The notes below the pieces were generated by a model, which was given only the letters and a program-made list of their open reading frames with translations, had not been told where the DNA came from and ran no database searches. DNA of 48,705 nucleotides, taken from positions 1 to 48,705 of the forward strand of contig CAJGCP010000015.1 in NCBI GenBank assembly GCA_904501885.1. The letters run 5' to 3'. Origin of the DNA: an uncultured Acetatifactor sp. GTDB lineage: Bacteria; Bacillota; Clostridia; Lachnospirales; Lachnospiraceae. Positions within the stretch are counted from its first letter, which is position 1; the number at the start of each line of letters is the position of its first letter. Made by a program: the position numbers and the translations under genes. Of the stretch, positions 25,471 to 34,714 are shown piece after piece.

Positions 25471-26097
25471 TTACCCGTATCTTTCTTCTTTAGAATACAC
25501 ACAACCGCAGTAATCCTGCCGGTATAAATCATATTCTTTGGAAAGTTCAATAGAGCGCTTATAGCCGTCCTTCTTTTTAAAATCCGAGGGCAACCACGTC
25601 ACTTCAAATTCTTCGGACAGGGCAAAGCCTATCTCATTTAATTTTGTTGCATTCTTCAAGGGACTTATGGTCAGCGTGGTGGTGAAATAATCATAACCAC
25701 CCTCCCCGGCCAATTTTGCCGTCTCGCGTAGACGAAGTTCATAGCACCGAAAGCACCGTTCGCCTCCCTCCGGGCACTGTTCCAATCCCTTTGCCATCTC
25801 ATAAAACACCTGGGGCTCATACACCCCTTCCACAATGGAAATAGGATGTCCCTTACCTTCCTGATTATAAGATGCAATCAGCCGTTTCTGTTCTTCCACT
25901 CTTTTCAAATATTCCTCTTGATAAGAAATATTGGGATTGTAGTAGAATACCGTAATCTTAAAATATTTGCACAAATAATCTAACACATAGCTACTACAGG
26001 GTGCGCAGCAACTATGGAGAAAAAGGGTGGGGACTGACCCACCCTCTTTTTGTGTTTTTTCAATTATTGCATCCAGTTCTTTTTGATAGTTTGCCAT
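25471..26097 (-). CDS. queH: Epoxyqueuosine reductase QueH
   Basis: Reduces epoxyqueuosine to queuosine in tRNA, the last step of queuosine synthesis, and replaces QueG in many Firmicutes. About 208 residues. Family motifs: LHSCCAPCSSYVLDYL with the adjacent Cys pair near the N-terminus, FYYNPNISYQEEY, GERCFRCYELRLRETA with the second Cys pair, and DYCGCVYS near the end. The start is uncertain: ATG 26097 (MANYQKEL) fits the family; ATG 26103 and a GTG at 26145 are in frame. Ribosome binding is weak at all of them. The upstream region is filled by the CCGTA/TACGG repeat array. No preQ1 riboswitch was recognised. Confidence 0.92.
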   Translation of the reverse strand: MANYQKELDAIIEKTQKEGGSVPTLFLHSCCAPCSSYVLDYLCKYFKITVFYYNPNISYQEEYLKRVEEQKRLIASYNQEGKGHPISIVEGVYEPQVFYEMAKGLEQCPEGGERCFRCYELRLRETAKLAGEGGYDYFTTTLTISPLKNATKLNEIGFALSEEFEVTWLPSDFKKKDGYKRSIELSKEYDLYRQDYCGCVYSKEERYG

Positions 26098-26152
26098 AAT
26101 CATCTTCACAATTCTAGAATTACAGTTGTAAATCACAATTTTCACATATTAG

Positions 26153-26336
26153 CCGTACTGATAATTTTGCCTTACGGTCATACAGAAAAATTCTTCCATT
26201 CCAACCGTACTCGCAATTGTATTTATACGGTCAAAACATCAATTCCCGAATTTTCACCCGTACATTTCGCCTCATCTGTACCGCCCAAAAACATCATTTA
26301 ACGCGTTTCGACCGTAAACCTACAAATTTCGTGCGG
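26153..26336. repeat. Phased array of CCGTA/TACGG half-sites, period 52-54 bp, four units
   Basis: Between the carB stop and the queH start, CCGTA and its inverse TACGG alternate eight times: 26153, 26173, 26205, 26226, 26258, 26279 (TACCG), 26312 and 26332 (TGCGG). Start-to-start steps are 20, 32, 21, 32, 21, 33 and 20 bases, close to two and three helical turns, so all sites face the same side of DNA. The bases between sites are poorly conserved, apart from A-rich then TTC-rich stretches between units. This is not a CRISPR array. Nothing else, and no gene, is seen in this 260-base gap. Confidence 0.7.
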
Positions 26337-26357
26337 TGCATCCCGCAGGACTCTTAA

Positions 26358-29300
26358 TTACAACTCCGCAATATTCAGAAGTGTCAATTCTTTGCTGGCA
26401 TTTTCCAAACTGGTCACCAAAGCATTTGCTGTATCCATAGCAGTGATACAATGGATGCCGGTCTCGATGGCGGTACGACGGATCAGGAAGCCGTCTCTGG
26501 TTTTATCACGTCCCTGGGTGGGTGTATCAATAACCAAATCAATCTTGTGTCCCAGCAGAAGGTCCATTACGGTAGGGGATTCCTGCGAAATCTTGTTTAC
26601 CTTTCTGGCCTTGACACCTGCTTCATTCAACGCTGCCGCAGTGCTGCGGGTGGCATAGATGGTGTAGCCCAATTTCTCAAAGCGACGACCGATTTCTACT
26701 GCCTCTGGCTTGTCTGCATCTTTTACGGTAATGATAATATTCTTATGCTTAGGCAAGTTTACACCTGCTGCCATAAACGCCTTATAAAGCGCCTCGTTGT
26801 AATCTTTCGCAATACCCAGACACTCACCGGTGGACTTCATTTCCGGTCCTAAGCTTATCTCTGCACCACGAATCTTCTCAAAGGAGAATACCGGCATCTT
26901 GATTGCATAGTAAGGGGATTCCGGCTGAAGTCCCGGCTCATATCCCAAATCTCTGATGCTCTTGCCCAGAATAACCTCTGTAGCCAGATCAACGATAGGA
27001 ATACCTGTCACCTTGCTGATATAGGGTACCGTTCTGGAAGAACGGGGATTTACTTCGATAACATACACTTCCTCACCGATGGCGATGAACTGGATGTTGA
27101 TCAAACCGATGACATGCAATGCCTTAGCAAGTCTTCTGGTGTACTCTGCAATCTTTTCCTTCACGGTTTCGGAAATGGTATTTGCAGGATATACGGAAAT
27201 ACTGTCACCGGAGTGCACACCGGTTCTCTCAATGTGCTCCATAATACCGGGAATCAAAATATCGGTACCATCGCAAACCGCATCTACTTCCACTTCCTTG
27301 CCCTGAAGATATTTATCTACCAAAATCGGGTGATCCTGGGCGATACGGTTGATGATGGCCATGAACTCTTCAATCTCTTCATCGGAGATGGCAATCTGCA
27401 TACCCTGTCCACCAAGTACATAGGAGGGACGTACCAAAACAGGATATCCCAATCTGTTGGCAACTTCCTTTGCCTCCTCTGCGGTATATACGGTACCACC
27501 TGCTGCACGAGGAATTTCGGTCTGCTCCAAAATACGGTCAAAGATTTCTCTATCTTCTGCCGCATCTACATCTTCTGCCTGAGTTCCTAAAATGGGCACA
27601 CCCATCTTCATTAGGCTTTCTGTCAATTTAATAGCAGTCTGTCCACCAAACTGTACCACGGCGCCATCGGGTTTTTCAATGTTCACGATGGATTCCACAT
27701 CCTCGGGTGTGAGGGGCTCAAAGTAAAGCTTATCTGCAATGTCGAAGTCCGTAGATACGGTTTCGGGATTGTTATTGATGATTATGGTCTCGTATCCTGC
27801 TCTTGCAAATGCCCAGGTGGCATGTACGGAGCAATAGTCAAACTCGATACCCTGTCCGATACGGATAGGACCGGAACCAAGTACCAGCACCTTCTTACGG
27901 TCGTGGCTTCTGTCTACCTCACACTCACCGCCATACACAGAATAATAGTAAGGGGTAGATGCCTCGAATTCTGCCGCACAGGTATCTACAGTCTTAAATA
28001 CTGCAACGATACCATTGTCGTAACGCATCTGCTTAATCTCATTTTCGGTCTTGCCGGTGAGACGGGCAATCACGTTATCAGGATACTCGATTCTCTTTGC
28101 TTCCTTCAAAAGTTCTACTGTCAAAGGCTGGGTCTGAAGCGCCTGCTCCATCTCCACCAAAATCGCAAGTTTGTCGATAAACCAGGTATCAATCATGGTG
28201 ATCTCATGGATTTCATCGTACCTCATACCCTTGCGAAGTGCTTCGGCAATCACCCAGATACGCTGATCGTCTACCTTCGCCAAACGCTCCTTCAATTCCT
28301 CTACAGAAAGAGCACTGAAATCGTAACTCTTCAGACAATCCACATGCTGTTCCAAAGAACGGATTGCCTTCATCATAGCGCCCTCGAAGCTGTCACAGAT
28401 ACTCATTACCTCACCGGTTGCTTTCATCTGTGTGGTCAGGCTTCTCTTTGCAGTGATGAACTTGTCAAAGGGAAGTCTGGGCAACTTCACAACACAGTAG
28501 TCCAAAGTGGGCTCAAAGCCGGCATATGTGGTCTTGGTGATGGCGTTCTTAATCTCGTCCAGATTGTAACCAAGTGCAATCTTTGCAGCCACCTTAGCAA
28601 TGGGGTAACCGGATGCCTTGGAAGCCAATGCAGAAGAACGGCTCACACGAGGATTTACCTCGATCACACAATACTCAAAACTGGTGGGATGCAAAGCAAA
28701 CTGTACGTTACATCCACCGGTAATCTTTAATTCGTTGATGATATTCAGCGCAGAGGCACGAAGCATTGCGTACTCTCTCTCGCTCAATGTCTGTGCAGGT
28801 GCCACTACAATACTGTCACCGGTATGCACACCTACGGGGTCAATATTTTCCATGCTACAGATGGTAATACAGGTACCTGCGCTATCACGCATTACCTCAA
28901 ATTCAATTTCCTTCCATCCGGCAATACATCTCTCCACCAAAACCTGTCCCACACGGGAAAGTCTCAGACCATTCTCCAAAATTTCTTCCAGTTGTGCCTG
29001 ATTGTAGGCAATACCGCCGCCGGAACCACCCAGGGTATACGCGGGACGAAGTACCACAGGATAACCGATGGTATTGGTAAAATCAATACCGTCCTGTACA
29101 GTCTCCACAACCAGGGAAGCAGCACAGGGCTCGCCAATACGTTCCATCAGGTCCTTGAATTCCTGACGACCTTCTGCGTTCCGAATGGTAGCTGCCGTGG
29201 TACCGATGAGCTTGATGCCACGGGATGCCAAAAATCCGGATTCTTCTAATTCCATACCCAAGTTCAGACCAGCCTGTCCACCCATGTTGGGCAGGATGCT

Positions 29301-29552
29301 GTCGGGTTTTTCTTTGTCAATGATCTGCTCCAAAACCTGGATGGTTAGGGGCTCAATATATACCTTGTCTGCAATGTCTCTATCCGTCATAATGGTTGCC
29401 GGATTAGAGTTTACCAAAATAACTTCCAGACCTTCTTCCTTCAGGGCACGACACGCCTGTGTACCTGCATAGTCAAACTCTGCCGCCTGACCGATGACGA
29501 TAGGACCGGAACCAATGACCATTACTCTCTTAATCTCTGGATTCTTAGGCAT
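26358..29552 (-). CDS. carB: Carbamoyl-phosphate synthase large subunit
   Basis: Makes carbamoyl phosphate from bicarbonate, ammonia and two ATP for pyrimidine and arginine synthesis. The 1064-residue chain has the usual two homologous halves: an N-terminal PreATP motif VIGSGPIVIGQAAEFDYAG and ATP-grasp signature YPVVLRPAYTLGGSGGG, then VLGSGPIRIGQGIEFDYC and YPVLVRPSYVLGGQGM in the second half, each with an EVNPRxSR metal site. A C-terminal MGS-like regulatory domain begins near residue 935 (KNIIITVKDADK). It appears intact. The ATG follows the carA stop by one base, with AAAGGAGA inside the carA end. Its glutaminase partner lacks catalytic residues (see carA). Confidence 0.97.
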   Translation of the reverse strand: MPKNPEIKRVMVIGSGPIVIGQAAEFDYAGTQACRALKEEGLEVILVNSNPATIMTDRDIADKVYIEPLTIQVLEQIIDKEKPDSILPNMGGQAGLNLGMELEESGFLASRGIKLIGTTAATIRNAEGRQEFKDLMERIGEPCAASLVVETVQDGIDFTNTIGYPVVLRPAYTLGGSGGGIAYNQAQLEEILENGLRLSRVGQVLVERCIAGWKEIEFEVMRDSAGTCITICSMENIDPVGVHTGDSIVVAPAQTLSEREYAMLRASALNIINELKITGGCNVQFALHPTSFEYCVIEVNPRVSRSSALASKASGYPIAKVAAKIALGYNLDEIKNAITKTTYAGFEPTLDYCVVKLPRLPFDKFITAKRSLTTQMKATGEVMSICDSFEGAMMKAIRSLEQHVDCLKSYDFSALSVEELKERLAKVDDQRIWVIAEALRKGMRYDEIHEITMIDTWFIDKLAILVEMEQALQTQPLTVELLKEAKRIEYPDNVIARLTGKTENEIKQMRYDNGIVAVFKTVDTCAAEFEASTPYYYSVYGGECEVDRSHDRKKVLVLGSGPIRIGQGIEFDYCSVHATWAFARAGYETIIINNNPETVSTDFDIADKLYFEPLTPEDVESIVNIEKPDGAVVQFGGQTAIKLTESLMKMGVPILGTQAEDVDAAEDREIFDRILEQTEIPRAAGGTVYTAEEAKEVANRLGYPVLVRPSYVLGGQGMQIAISDEEIEEFMAIINRIAQDHPILVDKYLQGKEVEVDAVCDGTDILIPGIMEHIERTGVHSGDSISVYPANTISETVKEKIAEYTRRLAKALHVIGLINIQFIAIGEEVYVIEVNPRSSRTVPYISKVTGIPIVDLATEVILGKSIRDLGYEPGLQPESPYYAIKMPVFSFEKIRGAEISLGPEMKSTGECLGIAKDYNEALYKAFMAAGVNLPKHKNIIITVKDADKPEAVEIGRRFEKLGYTIYATRSTAAALNEAGVKARKVNKISQESPTVMDLLLGHKIDLVIDTPTQGRDKTRDGFLIRRTAIETGIHCITAMDTANALVTSLENASKELTLLNIAEL

Positions 29553-29553
29553 A

Positions 29554-30741
29554 TTAGTTCTCTCCTTTCATCATTGTAATCAGTCTGTCGTACAAATAGC
29601 TGCTGCTCAAGAGCCCACCGTTTCCTTCCGGCCTGTACTGTACGGAAAAAATCTTCTTTCCGACATAATCAATGGCAGTGTTGGTGCCATCGTTGACGTT
29701 TCTTCCTGTCTCACGCATCTTTGCCGCATCCAAGGTGCTTGCATCCACTGCGTATCCCTGCTTCAGGGTAACAATGTGTACCTGTCCTGTGACAAGGTCC
29801 TTAGAAGGATGATTGCCACCTCTGTGACCACATTTCATCTTATAAGTATCCGCACCGGTAGCCAGAGCCATCAATTGATGTCCCAAACCAATGGCAAATA
29901 CAGGAATGTCGGATTCATATATCTTTTTCAATTCTTCTACGATTTCAGGATACTCTTTGGGGTCTCCGGGGCCGTTGCTAATCAGGATACCGTCAGGCTG
30001 TGCCGCCAATATCTCCTCCGCCTTGGTATGGGCGGGGTAAACCGACACGCTGCAACCTCTGATGGCCAATGCCTGAATCACATCTGCGGTGGCTCCCAAG
30101 TCAAGCACTGCTGCCGATAATCCCAAACCATTCAGTTCCTTGACATTGGTAGGAATGGGTTCTCTCTCTCCGTTTTCATAAGCATCTTTGTCAAAGCGCG
30201 CAGACCCGGACAAAGGACCGTTCTGTGCAAGGTCTGTGGTATGTGCCACCTGATAAGGTACCTGACAGGTCACCTTTTCCACTGCTCTGCCCACTTTATA
30301 TGCTTTGATTTTCTGCAATACTTCTTCCTTGTCAAAAGCACAGTTGGTGGTAATCATACCATTCATGGTGCCTTGGTCTCTCAAAATCTTGGTCAGTGCT
30401 CTGGTGTCAATGCCTGCAATACCTGCCACATGGTGCTCCTCCAAGAACTCCTGGATGGAAACATCACAGCGGAAATTGCTGGGGATACGGGAAAGTTCTT
30501 TCACGATGAAGCCGTCCGGCCACACTTTCGCTGATTGCATGTCCTCCTTGCTGACACCGAAATTTCCAATCAGGGGATATGTCATACATACCGCCTGTCC
30601 GGCATAGGTAGGATCTGTTAACACGCTCAGGTATCCAACCATGGCAGTGTCAAATACAACTTCGCTGATGACCTCTTTATCGGCGCCGATGTGAGTTCCC
30701 TCAAACACGGTGCCATTTTCTAAAATTAAAAACGCCTTCAT
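29554..30741 (-). CDS. carA: Carbamoyl-phosphate synthase small subunit with degenerate glutaminase site
   Basis: A 395-residue CarA homologue. The N-terminal CPSase_sm domain is normal (VFEGTHIGA, VGYLSVLTDPTYAGQ, GIAGIDTRALTKILR). The C-terminal class I amidotransferase domain keeps ISNGPGDPKEYPEI and the GHRGGNHP segment, but the nucleophile elbow reads FAIGLGHQL, with Gly285 (codon GGT, 29887-29889) where the catalytic Cys belongs, and the catalytic His motif QFHPE reads QYRPE, with Arg370 (AGG, 29632-29634). The usual DFGAKxNI region is DLGATADV and SQNHGY is TLKQGY. The frame is intact, so it is translated and probably structural; glutamine hydrolysis is unlikely. It has its own promoter and precedes carB by one base. 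Confidence 0.93.
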   Translation of the reverse strand: MKAFLILENGTVFEGTHIGADKEVISEVVFDTAMVGYLSVLTDPTYAGQAVCMTYPLIGNFGVSKEDMQSAKVWPDGFIVKELSRIPSNFRCDVSIQEFLEEHHVAGIAGIDTRALTKILRDQGTMNGMITTNCAFDKEEVLQKIKAYKVGRAVEKVTCQVPYQVAHTTDLAQNGPLSGSARFDKDAYENGEREPIPTNVKELNGLGLSAAVLDLGATADVIQALAIRGCSVSVYPAHTKAEEILAAQPDGILISNGPGDPKEYPEIVEELKKIYESDIPVFAIGLGHQLMALATGADTYKMKCGHRGGNHPSKDLVTGQVHIVTLKQGYAVDASTLDAAKMRETGRNVNDGTNTAIDYVGKKIFSVQYRPEGNGGLLSSSYLYDRLITMMKGEN

Positions 30742-30798
30742 ATGCTTCTCCTATATTTGTAATATTTTCTATCTTCTTCCATTTTTTTGCATCACGAT

Positions 30799-30828
30799 AT
30801 TATAACACACAGAAATATAGACAGGCAA
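30799..30828 (-). promoter_or_regulatory. Promoter of carAB
   Basis: On the minus strand TTGCCT (30823-30828), 18 bases, TATAAT (30799-30804), 58 bases before the carA ATG. Its -35 box lies in the loop and stem of the hairpin that follows purL. Confidence 0.65.
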
Positions 30829-30843
30829 GATGTACCTGTCTAT
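30817..30843. terminator. Hairpin after purL
   Basis: A perfect 9-bp stem ATAGACAGG / CCTGTCTAT with a 9-base loop, 12 bases after the purL stop. The T-run (TTTTTT) is on the plus-strand side; on the minus strand only ATTTCTG follows, so termination of purL may be partial, allowing read-through into carAB. Confidence 0.6.
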
Positions 30844-30854
30844 TTTTTCCTATT

Positions 30855-33800
30855 TTATTTAAAATATTTTACGCCGGATTCAAAGATTTTGATGTCCTGC
30901 TGACCGTAAATATTGATGGCGACAGCCTCTCCTCTTCTCTCGGAATGAGCCATCTTACCAAGGATACGTCCGTCAGGGGAGGTAATACCTTCAATGGAAG
31001 CATAAGATCCATTGATATTATACTCTTCATCCATAGAAATATTGCCGTCCTGATCAGCGTACTGGGTAGCCACCTGGCCGTTTGCAAACAGTTTATCCAA
31101 CCACTCCTTGGGAGCCACGAAACGTCCCTCACCGTGGGATGCGGGATTACAATAGGTTGCACCAAGTTCTGCACCCTGCAACCAAGGGGATTTGTTGGAA
31201 ACAACTTTCGTATATACCATCTTAGAGATGTGACGGTTGATGGTATTGAAGGTCAAAGTAGGAGAATTCTCATCCTGACCTACGATTTCACCATAAGGCA
31301 CCAGTCCCAACTTAATCAATGCCTGGAAACCATTACAGATACCCAGAGCCAAACCATCTCTTTCATTCAATAACTTCATAACCGCTTCCTTCATCTTCTC
31401 GTTCTGGAAAGCAGTTGCAAAGAACTTGGCACTTCCGTCAGGCTCATCACCTGCAGAGAAACCGCCGGGGAACATAATAATCTGTGCCTGAGAAATGGCT
31501 TTTTCAAATTCGTCCACGGACTCTCTAATGTCCTGTGCGGACAGATTACGGAACACCTTAGTGACCACATTAGCACCGGCACGTTCAAATGCCTTGGTAC
31601 TGTCGTACTCACAGTTGGTACCGGGGAAAACAGGAATAAATACGGTGGGTTTTGCCACCTTATTTTTACATACATAAATGTGGTCCGCACGATATACATC
31701 GCTGTTCACGGGGGTAGTTTCTTTGCTTGCCTTGGTGGCAAATACCTTCTCCAGCTTAGAAGTCCAGGAGGCCAGTGCTTCTTCCATGGTGATGGTCACA
31801 TTTCCTACCGCAAATGCCGCATCCGCGGTAACGGTACCAATCAGCTGATAAGGCACCTTGCTTGCATTCAATTCTTCCATCTTATCCGCAGGAACCTCAG
31901 CCACGATATCGCCGGAAGCATTGACAAACAACGCCGGTGCAGACATTTCAGGGTCAATAGCGACACCGAGTTTGTTACCAAACGCCATCTTGGAAATCGC
32001 CGCAGCAACACCCTTCGCATCCAATGCATATGCGGAAACAATCGCACCTGCCAATACCAATTCATGAATTTGGGCATACATCTTTGCCACCGTCTCATAG
32101 ACAGGCACATTGAATTTATCTTTTTCAATAGCGAAGCGAACCAGCACATTGCCGGCTTTCTTCAGTTCCGGAGTGACAATATGTCCCTGTTTTGCCACAT
32201 CCACTGCAAAGGAAACCAGTGTAGGAGGCACATCAATATCCTGGAAGGTACCGGACATGCTGTCCTTACCGCCGATGGAAGGAAGGCCAAAGCCCATCTG
32301 CGCATTATAAGCACCAAGAAGTGCTGCAAACGGCTGACTCCATCTGGAAGGATCGGAGGTCATTCTGCGGAAATACTCCTGGAAGGTGAAGCGAATCTTG
32401 GAATAATCGCCACCACATGCCACTATCTTGGACATGGACTCCAAAACAGCGTAAATTGCGCCGTGATAAGGGCTCCAAGAGGACATATAAGGATCGAAAC
32501 CATAACTCATCATGGTCACGGTATCTGTTTTGCCCTGAAGTACAGGAAGCTTTGCTACCATGGTCTGGGTCTCAGTTAACTGATATTTTCCACCATAGGG
32601 CATCAGCACACTACCTGCGCCGATAGAGGAGTCAAACATCTCTACCAGGCCCTTCTGGGAACATACATTCAAATCATGAAGCAGGGTAAGCCATGCGTTC
32701 TTCACATCGCCCGCTTCTACTTTTTCTCCAACTGCAGGAATCGCCCACTGAGCAAAATAATTTTGCTTCTCGTCGGGAATATCCACTTTCACAGTGGTCT
32801 CCTGATGGGCACCATTGGTATCCAGGAAGGCACGTTTCAAATCAACAATCTTTTTGCCACGCCAATTCAAAACAAGTCTGGGCTCTTCTGTCACGGTAGC
32901 CACAGGTACAGCCTCTAAGTTTTCTTCTGCTGCGAAACCTAAGAACTTCTCTACATCCTTGGCATCTACTACCACCGCCATACGCTCCTGAGACTCAGAA
33001 ATGGCAAGTTCCGTACCGTCCAGACCGGCATACTTCTTAGGCACCTTGTCCAAATCTACGGAAAGGCCGTCTGCCAACTCACCAATGGCAACGGAAACGC
33101 CGCCGGCACCAAAGTCGTTACACTTCTTAATGATAGAAGAAACCTCCGCACGGCGGAACAATCTCTGAATTTTACGTTCTGTAGGTGCATTACCCTTCTG
33201 CACTTCTGCGCCACAGGTCTCAATGGACTCTTCTGTGTGCACCTTGGAAGAACCGGTAGCACCGCCACAACCGTCACGGCCGGTACGTCCGCCCAACAGA
33301 ATGATGATATCTCCGGGATCGGAGGTCTCACGGATGACATTCTTTCTGGGCGCAGCACCCATAACTGCACCGATTTCCATTCTCTTTGCAATATAATTAG
33401 GATGATAAATCTCTTTTACAAATCCGGTTGCCAAACCAATCTGGTTACCATAGGAAGAATAACCGTTTGCCGCTCCGCGCACCAGCTTCTTCTGAGGCAA
33501 TTTACCCTTCAGCGTATCTGCCACGGGAACAGTGGGGTCTGCCGCACCGGTTACACGCATAGCCTGATATACATATCCTCTTCCGGAGAGGGGATCACGG
33601 ATGGCACCACCCAGACAGGTAGCCGCACCACCGAAAGGTTCGATTTCTGTAGGATGGTTGTGGGTCTCATTCTTAAAGAACACCAACCACTCCTGGGTCT
33701 CCACATGGTCGCCATAATCCATTTCTACAGGCACTACAACAGAACAAGCATTGATTTCCTCGGATTCCTCCATATCATTCAGCTTGCCTTCTTTTTTCAA

Positions 33801-34646
33801 CTTTCTCATGGCCATCAACGCCAAATCCATGAGGCAGATGAACTTATCTTTTCTGCCTTGGAACACATCTTCACGGGTACTTAAATAATCCCGATAGGTG
33901 CCCTCCAACGCCTCACGATAGAAGCCATCACCAAATTCCACTTCCGTCAGTTCCGTAGAAAAGGTGGTATGACGACAGTGGTCGGACCAATAGGTATCTA
34001 ATACGCGAATCTCTGTCATAGAAGGATTGCGTTTTTCATCATTCTTAAAATAGTTTTGAATGTGCAAAAAGTCTTTGAAGGTCATGGCAAGAGAAAGAGA
34101 ATCATACAACTCCTTCAATGCCTTTTCGTTCATATCAATGAATCCATCAAAGATGATAACATCTGCGGGCTCATCAAAAACCGTCACCAAAGTATCCGGC
34201 TTCACACTGCCGGTCTCTCTGGAATCTACAGGGTTGATACAATAAGATTTGATCTTTGCAAATTCATCCTCGGTGATATCGCCGATAATCATATAGGTAA
34301 CAGCAGTGCGGATGATGGGTTCCTCATCTTCCTTCAAAAACTGCACACACTGCACTGCAGAGTCTGCTCTCTGGTCAAACTGGCCGGGCAGGTACTCTAC
34401 GGAAAATACTCTGGCATTTGCCGGTACTTCTATCTGCTCTAAATACAAATCATCTACAGGGGGCTCGGAAAAAACTGTGGTACAAGCCTTTTCGAATATT
34501 TCATCAGAAATATTTTCCACATCGTAGCGAATAAATACCCTCACTGCCTGGGCCTTGATGCCGAGAAATCCCTCCATTTCTTCATGCAATTCTCTCGCTT
34601 TCACAGCGTACGGTGCTTTTTTCTCTACATAGATTCGTCTTACCAT
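30855..34646 (-). CDS. purL: Phosphoribosylformylglycinamidine synthase, single-chain PurL
   Basis: Fourth step of purine synthesis: converts FGAR to FGAM using glutamine and ATP. At 1263 residues this is the large single-chain form with PurS-like N-terminal, two AIRS-like halves and a C-terminal glutaminase. Visible motifs: FKNETHNHPTEIEPFGGA and GAGGVSVAIGELADG, and in the amidotransferase FPGGFSAGDE, the nucleophile Cys in LGICNGFQAL and His-Glu in MAHSERRGEA, so this glutaminase is intact, unlike that of CarA. The true start is ATG 34646, since the in-frame TTG at 34658 is part of the TTGGAGG binding site. It lies between carAB and a TetR gene. Confidence 0.96.
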   Translation of the reverse strand: MVRRIYVEKKAPYAVKARELHEEMEGFLGIKAQAVRVFIRYDVENISDEIFEKACTTVFSEPPVDDLYLEQIEVPANARVFSVEYLPGQFDQRADSAVQCVQFLKEDEEPIIRTAVTYMIIGDITEDEFAKIKSYCINPVDSRETGSVKPDTLVTVFDEPADVIIFDGFIDMNEKALKELYDSLSLAMTFKDFLHIQNYFKNDEKRNPSMTEIRVLDTYWSDHCRHTTFSTELTEVEFGDGFYREALEGTYRDYLSTREDVFQGRKDKFICLMDLALMAMRKLKKEGKLNDMEESEEINACSVVVPVEMDYGDHVETQEWLVFFKNETHNHPTEIEPFGGAATCLGGAIRDPLSGRGYVYQAMRVTGAADPTVPVADTLKGKLPQKKLVRGAANGYSSYGNQIGLATGFVKEIYHPNYIAKRMEIGAVMGAAPRKNVIRETSDPGDIIILLGGRTGRDGCGGATGSSKVHTEESIETCGAEVQKGNAPTERKIQRLFRRAEVSSIIKKCNDFGAGGVSVAIGELADGLSVDLDKVPKKYAGLDGTELAISESQERMAVVVDAKDVEKFLGFAAEENLEAVPVATVTEEPRLVLNWRGKKIVDLKRAFLDTNGAHQETTVKVDIPDEKQNYFAQWAIPAVGEKVEAGDVKNAWLTLLHDLNVCSQKGLVEMFDSSIGAGSVLMPYGGKYQLTETQTMVAKLPVLQGKTDTVTMMSYGFDPYMSSWSPYHGAIYAVLESMSKIVACGGDYSKIRFTFQEYFRRMTSDPSRWSQPFAALLGAYNAQMGFGLPSIGGKDSMSGTFQDIDVPPTLVSFAVDVAKQGHIVTPELKKAGNVLVRFAIEKDKFNVPVYETVAKMYAQIHELVLAGAIVSAYALDAKGVAAAISKMAFGNKLGVAIDPEMSAPALFVNASGDIVAEVPADKMEELNASKVPYQLIGTVTADAAFAVGNVTITMEEALASWTSKLEKVFATKASKETTPVNSDVYRADHIYVCKNKVAKPTVFIPVFPGTNCEYDSTKAFERAGANVVTKVFRNLSAQDIRESVDEFEKAISQAQIIMFPGGFSAGDEPDGSAKFFATAFQNEKMKEAVMKLLNERDGLALGICNGFQALIKLGLVPYGEIVGQDENSPTLTFNTINRHISKMVYTKVVSNKSPWLQGAELGATYCNPASHGEGRFVAPKEWLDKLFANGQVATQYADQDGNISMDEEYNINGSYASIEGITSPDGRILGKMAHSERRGEAVAINIYGQQDIKIFESGVKYFK

Positions 34647-34714
34647 AGTGTCCTCCAAGTGATATTTTTTTCTAAAAACTATCCTTTTACAAATTAAATG
34701 CCGAGGAATTCGGG

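Noticed and set aside
26153..26336. CRISPR array upstream of queH
   Set aside because: Only 5-6 bases per half-site are conserved and the stretches between differ in both intervals; no cas genes are present.
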